Shown piece after piece: positions 58,071-64,000 of a DNA stretch of 64,000 bases. The DNA is from Erythrophleum ivorense. Lineage: Eukaryota; Streptophyta; Magnoliopsida; Fabales; Fabaceae. Location: NCBI GenBank assembly GCA_026724425.1, contig JAIUCV010000008.1, positions 23,942,369 through 24,006,368 of the forward strand. Direction: 5' to 3'. A program made the translations under genes and the position numbers. The notes under the pieces were generated by a model. The model had not been told where the DNA came from. It searched no databases and saw only the letters and a list, made by a program, of their open reading frames with translations. Positions within the stretch are counted from its first letter, which is position 1. Every line of letters starts with the position of its first letter.

Positions 58071-59812
58071 ACACTAGAGTAGGAATTTTGTGTATTTTGA
58101 TGTCAAAATGTGTAACTCAATGATGTTTATGATATGTAAATTATTGAGCATGTGTAAGAGTATGTAAATATGATGTATGAATCCATTTTGGAACCAAATA
58201 TATGTATATATGAGTGTTTGCCATTCATGTGCCTTGATGTATATGTGTATATTAGCAACTAAGAGGGTGGTTTTAAGACACATGAGGATTTAGGCCATTT
58301 GGGATGCCCTTGTAGGCTATGTTTACGCTTTTGGGTATGCTCAAATGGTTATAGATTGAGTAGAAAGCCATTTGGTGCCTTGTTATCCCTTTACAGACTT
58401 TAAATTAACCATTTTCTTCAGTTGAACCAAAGTTTCACCAAATGGATGATGTTTTTCATGAAATTTGGCAAGTAAATAGGTCTCATTAAGATCTTTTCAT
58501 AGAGCTAAAGAACACATAATTTGGAGATCTAGAAAATTTATTATGATTTTTCAAAGTTAGCCAAATTACGTAGAAATTATTAAGGGTACTATTCATATGG
58601 TCAATTTGCATTCCTGTGTCACTCATAGGTCAAATGACATCCAATGCTAAAAAAAATTTACAAGCATAAAGTAGACATCATAATATTTTCATAGCCACTA
58701 AGAGCACTCAATTTACATCAGTATAGAGAGAGTTATGAATTTTTGAATATCAGGGCATGCATTAGTCCTAGAGCACAACCCAGGTTACTGTTCTATTGAT
58801 CTTCAAGGGCCAGATACAAGTGTCTTGGTTTAGAATTATTTTTAGTAGTTAGGTAACATCCAAAGCTTTCCAAAAACCCATAGCATGCATGATTTTTATT
58901 TTTCTAAAATTAGTTATGATTTTCCAAAATTCATATCAAAAAATTGGCCCTGCAACCTAAGAGAAAAATTTTGATATTGTGATGTATGGTCCAAAATCCG
59001 AGCTTGCTGCATTAAATTGTGATGTTTCTTATATGAATGGATATATTATGCATGGATATTGGAATTGGTATGCCCACACAATTCCTAAAGCTAGGAATGA
59101 ATTAAATGGGCTTTCAATTACGCAAAATACCACAACAAAAAGTGTTATCTTCATGCACATAAGTATTATATACTAATCATGCATGAGTTAAGAGCTATAT
59201 AGATATGGTGTTACATAAAGCAAGGGCAAGGAAGAGCAAAATTCTTAGAAAATTCTATTATGTCAAGAGATTAAATTAGACTATTATATTGTATATATAT
59301 TTATTGAAGCTATATTTTGGTGTAATGGAATACAAACAAGTTTAAGAGCCTTAGACCATAATTATAGGCTATTAGATGTATGTATGAAATGATAGAACAA
59401 GATTTAGCATATGAGTACCTACATGGTTTACATGCATTTTTATATGTGAGATAGTGAATTTTTAATGCAAGGTTATTTTCATATGATGAACTATTGCTCT
59501 ATGGTGCATATGTGGATTAAAATTTGCTTATGGTGAAAAATGGCATTTTATAGCTCATTTAGTACCAAGTGGAACAAAAAAGTTGACTATTTGAGCCACA
59601 AAATGTCTTTTTACCCTTGACAGCCTTAATAATCGAATTTGAGGTTGAAATTTGGTGAAAACATCTAGAACTTTTTATAGAGTCAAAGATCATAATTTTT
59701 GAAATTCTATAGAATATTTGATGAATTTTCAAAGTTAGCTCCAAAAAAACAATCATGGCCTATCATTATTCATTCTGGTATAGTCTCAAATTTTGTGTTC
59801 TTTGAGGGATGA
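58071..59812 (+). repeat. Further piece of the old host LTR
   Basis: It begins with the ACACT target copy and continues the plus-oriented LTR from 47722. It contains diverged versions of segments seen in the other LTRs (for example near 58430-58560 and 58840-58950, the GGTAACATCCAAAGCTTTCC region, compare 45020-45040 and 16860-16880). No gene is visible. It ends at GATGA, the target of the next insertion. Confidence 0.6.
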
Positions 59813-62800
59813 TGTAACACCATATATTTTTAGCTCATTCCTATCACATTTGCATGCTCATATGATACATTCCCTAAGGGAAGTAAGAAAAATTCTTTAA
59901 AATAATACATTTCTTTGAGTTGCGTCGTATGAAAAAATTTCATTCAGTGTCATGTAGGCCATGTGAGCTCATACAACACATTATCATATTTAATTATATG
60001 AATATAACTCATTTGCATCATCAAAAGTGACCTACATCTCAAGGAACTCAATGGGAAGCTCAAAATACACATATTCATTTTTGGCCAGATTTATCCCCTT
60101 TTCTGTCATAACTTTAGAAAATCATAACTAATTCTAAAAAAATCAAAATCATGCATTATTGGCCATTTTGGAAAGCTACACATGTCTATTTTATGTTAAA
60201 AATATGTCTAGACCATAAAATCTAAAATAGAGGACATTTTACATGGGAAATATTCTAGAGGTCAGGCTATCCATTGGTACTATCACAAAATTCTGTAGCA
60301 AACTTCAAAAATGTCCAACGAATTCCACTAAAATCCAATTGATGCAAATGATACCAATCTGGAAAGCTATGGATGTTAGATAGAGGAAAAAAATAACTCC
60401 ATGCTAGCTCAGGCACTTCCAGACCTTGAAATGTAATCAAACAATAACAGAGGTCGGTTGGAGTTTTTGATACTGGATAGAATCTTTAAAAATTCATATC
60501 TCCCTCTTTAGACATCCAAATGAGGTACTTTTAGTTAGAACAAGTCACTGGGAACTTCTAGTTTCTTTGTATAAAATTTTGTGATAATTGCACATCATTT
60601 GAGCCCTGTGTGATAGATTTCATTTTTGGATCAGTATGAACAGTGACATGACCAAAACTAGAAAATTTTTCAACTTTGAAAATTTATCAAATATTCTATA
60701 AACCTTTAAAAATACTGTTCTTTAGTTTTTCAAGAAGCTCTCAACAAGTTCTAATTGCGTGCCAAATATCAGATCAAGAAGAGTTCATTTGAATAAAAAA
60801 TGACACACTAAATTGGTCAAATTTGGTTTCATATGGGATACCAAAATGTCCAAATGGCTTTCCTTGGGGTTTGGCTCTTCTTGGGAAAGTCTAAAAGCAT
60901 AATTAGGACTTTTGGGAGCTGTCCAAATGGTTCCAAACTCCATGCCTCTCATTTTGGCCATGCCACTTGCAATTATACATACTTACATCAAACTTTCAAG
61001 AAGCATAACTTAGCATTACATACTCAAATCACATTCTAGCATTTACATATCATATCTTCTCATTTATGCATTGCATATTAATATAATTATACATGTTCAA
61101 GAGGTCATAGACCATATACAACATTGGACTACATCTTTTGACATAAATATGGCCTTAAAGAACTAAAACCATGCATTATGTTGTCAAGCTCTCTTCCTCA
61201 AGGTGGTTGGCTTCCATTACCTTGTCCACTTGGTTCACCTAGCATGTTAGATCATTGGAGAGGAGGGAATGAGATTCAAAGAATCCCAATAGCTCATCTT
61301 CCATTCAATCATACATAATGGATGCAAACAAGTCTCATAAATGTATGTATAGTCATGTTGACATGTGCAAACATTCAAAAGATATTTTCATCATTTGAGA
61401 AAGTCATACATAGTATACAAAGGCTTGCTAAGCAAGTGGATTGGCCTCACCCAATTTCTTGTGGATGTTGGACTTGCCTTACCCATTCTTTAAGACATTC
61501 TTGGACTCAACCATGCTCTTGGGAGTCCATCTTGCTTTTGGGAGACTCTTTACTTTGTCTCAATCAATCTTAAGGATTCTTGGCTCATCCTCACTATGGC
61601 TAAGGGTTCTTAGCCTCACCACACTCAAGTAAACCCAAGCACACATCATAAACATCATATAAAAGCATATTGTAACATCATGGCATCATCGAATCGAAGT
61701 CATGCTAAAACACTTTTCATGGCTTAAAAATACACATACACATATTCAAAGACAAGCTAAGCACACATCCATGCATGAGAGAAGGTGAAGAGAGCTACCT
61801 TATATATAATTACACACTTTTTCTCTTGAATTCAAGCTCCCTTTTTTGGCCACACACACACAAAAGTGTGGGGATGATTTCTCTTGGTTAAAACACAATT
61901 TATGGAAGCCAATTAGGTTCATGAAATTAATTTAAGGCCATACAACTTGTTTAGGCACTAGCTTGGCCTATAACCTTATTATGGTTCCATAATTGCACTT
62001 AATGAAGCAATACCCCTTAAATAAATTCTAAACTCCATTCTTTCACTTCAAATATGATTCTTGACTCCTTTTAAACCACTTAGAGTCATCACACAATCAA
62101 AACCGAGAGCCTAGCTACATGTTGCTTCTTTAGGTCATAATATAGAACATAAAGTGTTAACTCACTTTCTATAGATTCTAAATTTTTTCCAAGGCCTCCC
62201 CTCACTTTCATTCATCATATATGACTCAAGAATGGGCTTAGAAAAATTTAAAACTCTCCCTAGCTACATAAGCCCCTTTAGGCCAAGGCTATGGAAGGTT
62301 TTAGCTTCCATAGAGCTTACTTTGTTTTCTACACGGAAGATGCATATGGGGAGACTCCTAAGGATCTTAGGAACTCATTTAAATATTCATTTAGGCCTAG
62401 GAATAATTATATCAAATCAGATTTTCAAGGGAACCCATGAAACCCTAGGTTTGCTACCTTGAAAATCCATAGCTTTTTCTTTAATTCCTTTGCATATTCT
62501 TACTCTCCTCCCTTAAATTCATGGAATTCACCCTTGGTTCCCCTTAAAATTCTAGCCATCTATCATTTACATACATGGGGCAAAATATGGAGAAAAAAGG
62601 GAGAGGAGTAGCTACCATGGGGATGCAAGATTTACCTTGTTTTTTTACTTTTTTCTCATTTGAATCTTGTGTTCTTTGAGCTGCTCTCTTCAAATCTAAA
62701 TTTCCTCCTCAATTTCTCCTTTAAAACAGATTCATATACTTAATTATAATCATAGGAAATAAAGGAGAATGAAAGATAAGAGGTTTGGAAGAGAAAGAGC

Positions 62801-63546
62801 ATGAAAAACTACTAAATTTTCATACCTTAAGCATTTGATTTCTCCTCCTCTTTGCCTTCCGCTTGTGCGCACTCTCCCTAGGGTTTTTCCTTGGTTTTGC
62901 ACTGAAATTGGTTGTGCAACATGAAGGGAGAAGAAGGGCGCATCATATATATAGGTGGGAGGAAGTTATACTTTTCAAAAATTTCCATTTTGCCCTTTAT
63001 TCTTGGCATTTTAGTTTCTCCTTTGTTTTAGCTCCTTTTTGAAAATTTTCTTTTCCATTATGAAATTTAGGTTCCTAATTGAGTAAAATGCATTTGGAAT
63101 CATTAAAATCGAAGCTAAAACCTTCCTGAACGAATCCGTCAAAGTTTGGGCACACCGACGTTGGAAAACGTCTACCAGAGGGGCTTTAACTGTCCCCGGC
63201 CTTCCCATGGTTTTAAAGGCCTCTGAAAACCCTGGGAAACTCAAAAATTTTATTTAAAAATCCATCCTATGTGAATTCCAAAATTTACTCAAAATTACAA
63301 AAATGCCATTATATTTCGTAAGTTTTCCGTAAAAAATTGTTTCTTCATTCTAGCTCCGTTTTTCTTTCTATCTGAGGTTGGGATTCTCATTTTAGGAGTC
63401 TAGAATGTTTTCCAAATTTTTTGGAACCTTAACTATATCATTTCAGAGGACTTCCTTTTATATCCAGTGAGTTTTGTTCGTTTACAGAGAAATCGTACGT
63501 TTCATTTCTCACGTTTTCTCTCGTTTTTAGAGAACCGAACGTTACA
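59813..63546 (-). mobile_element. Solo LTR, family F2, minus orientation
   Basis: It starts TGTAACACCATATATTTTTAG and ends ACGTTACA, 3734 bp, flanked by GATGA (59808-59812) and GTTGA (63547-63551), a duplication with one mismatch. It aligns with 40647-42682 plus 45592-47245 along its whole length, and at 61850-61880 shows that family's uninterrupted sequence. The hairpin GATTC/GAATC is at 61273-61285, and GCTAG|GTGAA is at about 61235-61243. No protein is encoded. Confidence 0.85.
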
Positions 63547-64000
63547 GTTGAACTAGATTCATTTTGACTTAAATTTTTTACAATAGAAAGTTCATATCAT
63601 AAGCTTTCTATGGACATCTAATTTGCACTAATTAGAGTTTGTAGCTTAAGTTATAAATTTTTAAAGTTTAAACTCCATTATATGTTTTATAGCAAAAATA
63701 AGCATGTGACTAATTCTATGAATTTAATATTTAGCTACATGTTATCTTGGATGGAATAAGATATTTAAGCATGAATTTGTGAGATGAAATGATGAAAATC
63801 CATTTTTAAATATTATGGAGCCATTTGATGCTTTTAGTAACTAAGATTTCCGTCATTAAAAGTTTAGTTACCATTATTTTGCAATGAATGAACTTATACA
63901 TATAAAGAAAATATATAATATATTTTAGCGTAACACACCAAGTTGAATGATAGTTGGAATTGCTGATGATATTTTGATGCACATGTATATAATGCATATG
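63547..64000 (+). repeat. Last visible piece of the old host LTR
   Basis: It resumes after the GTTGA copy and runs to the window end. A/T-rich, with LTR-like phrases (AAGTTCATATCATAAGCTTTCTATGGACATCTAATTTG region) matching the same position in other LTRs. No terminus and no gene are seen. Confidence 0.5.

Overview
The window is gene-free, repeat-dense DNA from a flowering plant nuclear genome, probably pericentromeric or other heterochromatin. It is built almost entirely from LTR retrotransposons nested inside one another. The plant assignment rests on three things: a Ty3/gypsy gag-pol with a tRNA-iMet primer site and a C-terminal chromodomain (Tekay/Del type), a second group of very long LTRs with a tRNA-Arg primer site (as in plant Ogre/Tat elements), and the absence of any recognisable host gene, rRNA or tRNA. 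The species cannot be told from this sequence.

Layout, left half. Positions 1-6789 are inverted fragments of the long Ogre/Tat-like LTRs, interrupted by a solo LTR (135-3166, duplication ATTTT). Then comes a plus-strand tandem array: LTR1 (6790-10954), internal 1 (10955-20560), LTR2 (20561-25358), internal 2 (25359-32706), LTR3 (32707-40179). The internal regions have a primer site, tandem repeats and a polypurine tract but no coding capacity, so this is a non-autonomous large derivative (LARD). Internal 1 carries a solo LTR at 14611-17430 (AGTTG), and the second internal copy preserves the empty site. LTR3 carries another LTR-like insertion at 33619-36419.

Layout, right half. From 40180 to the end lies an old, degraded plus-oriented LTR that was hit three times. 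The insertions are a minus solo LTR (40647-47245, ATTAT) that itself contains a plus solo LTR (42683-45586, CACAT), a full-length minus-strand Tekay-like element (47723-58070, ACACT), and another minus solo LTR (59813-63546, GATGA/GTTGA). The Tekay-like element has two 2762-bp LTRs differing at about 37 sites by eye (about 1.3%). Its PBS and PPT are intact. Its gag-pol is killed by six in-frame stops and a 47-bp tandem duplication that shifts the frame.

Three signals go beyond routine repeat annotation. (a) The U3 of one LTR family carries a cluster of the 14-bp palindrome CTCGCTATAGCGAG and variants. (b) Eight LTR copies of three families share a hairpin followed by a YAG|GTG block, with a good 5' splice site about 0.9 kb upstream in the copies checked, which suggests an intron inside the LTR. 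(c) The LARD 3' region holds a minisatellite of about 21-25 bp whose two arms covary (CCTA with TAGG, CCTG with CAGG), present in about 13 units in one copy and about 38 in the next.
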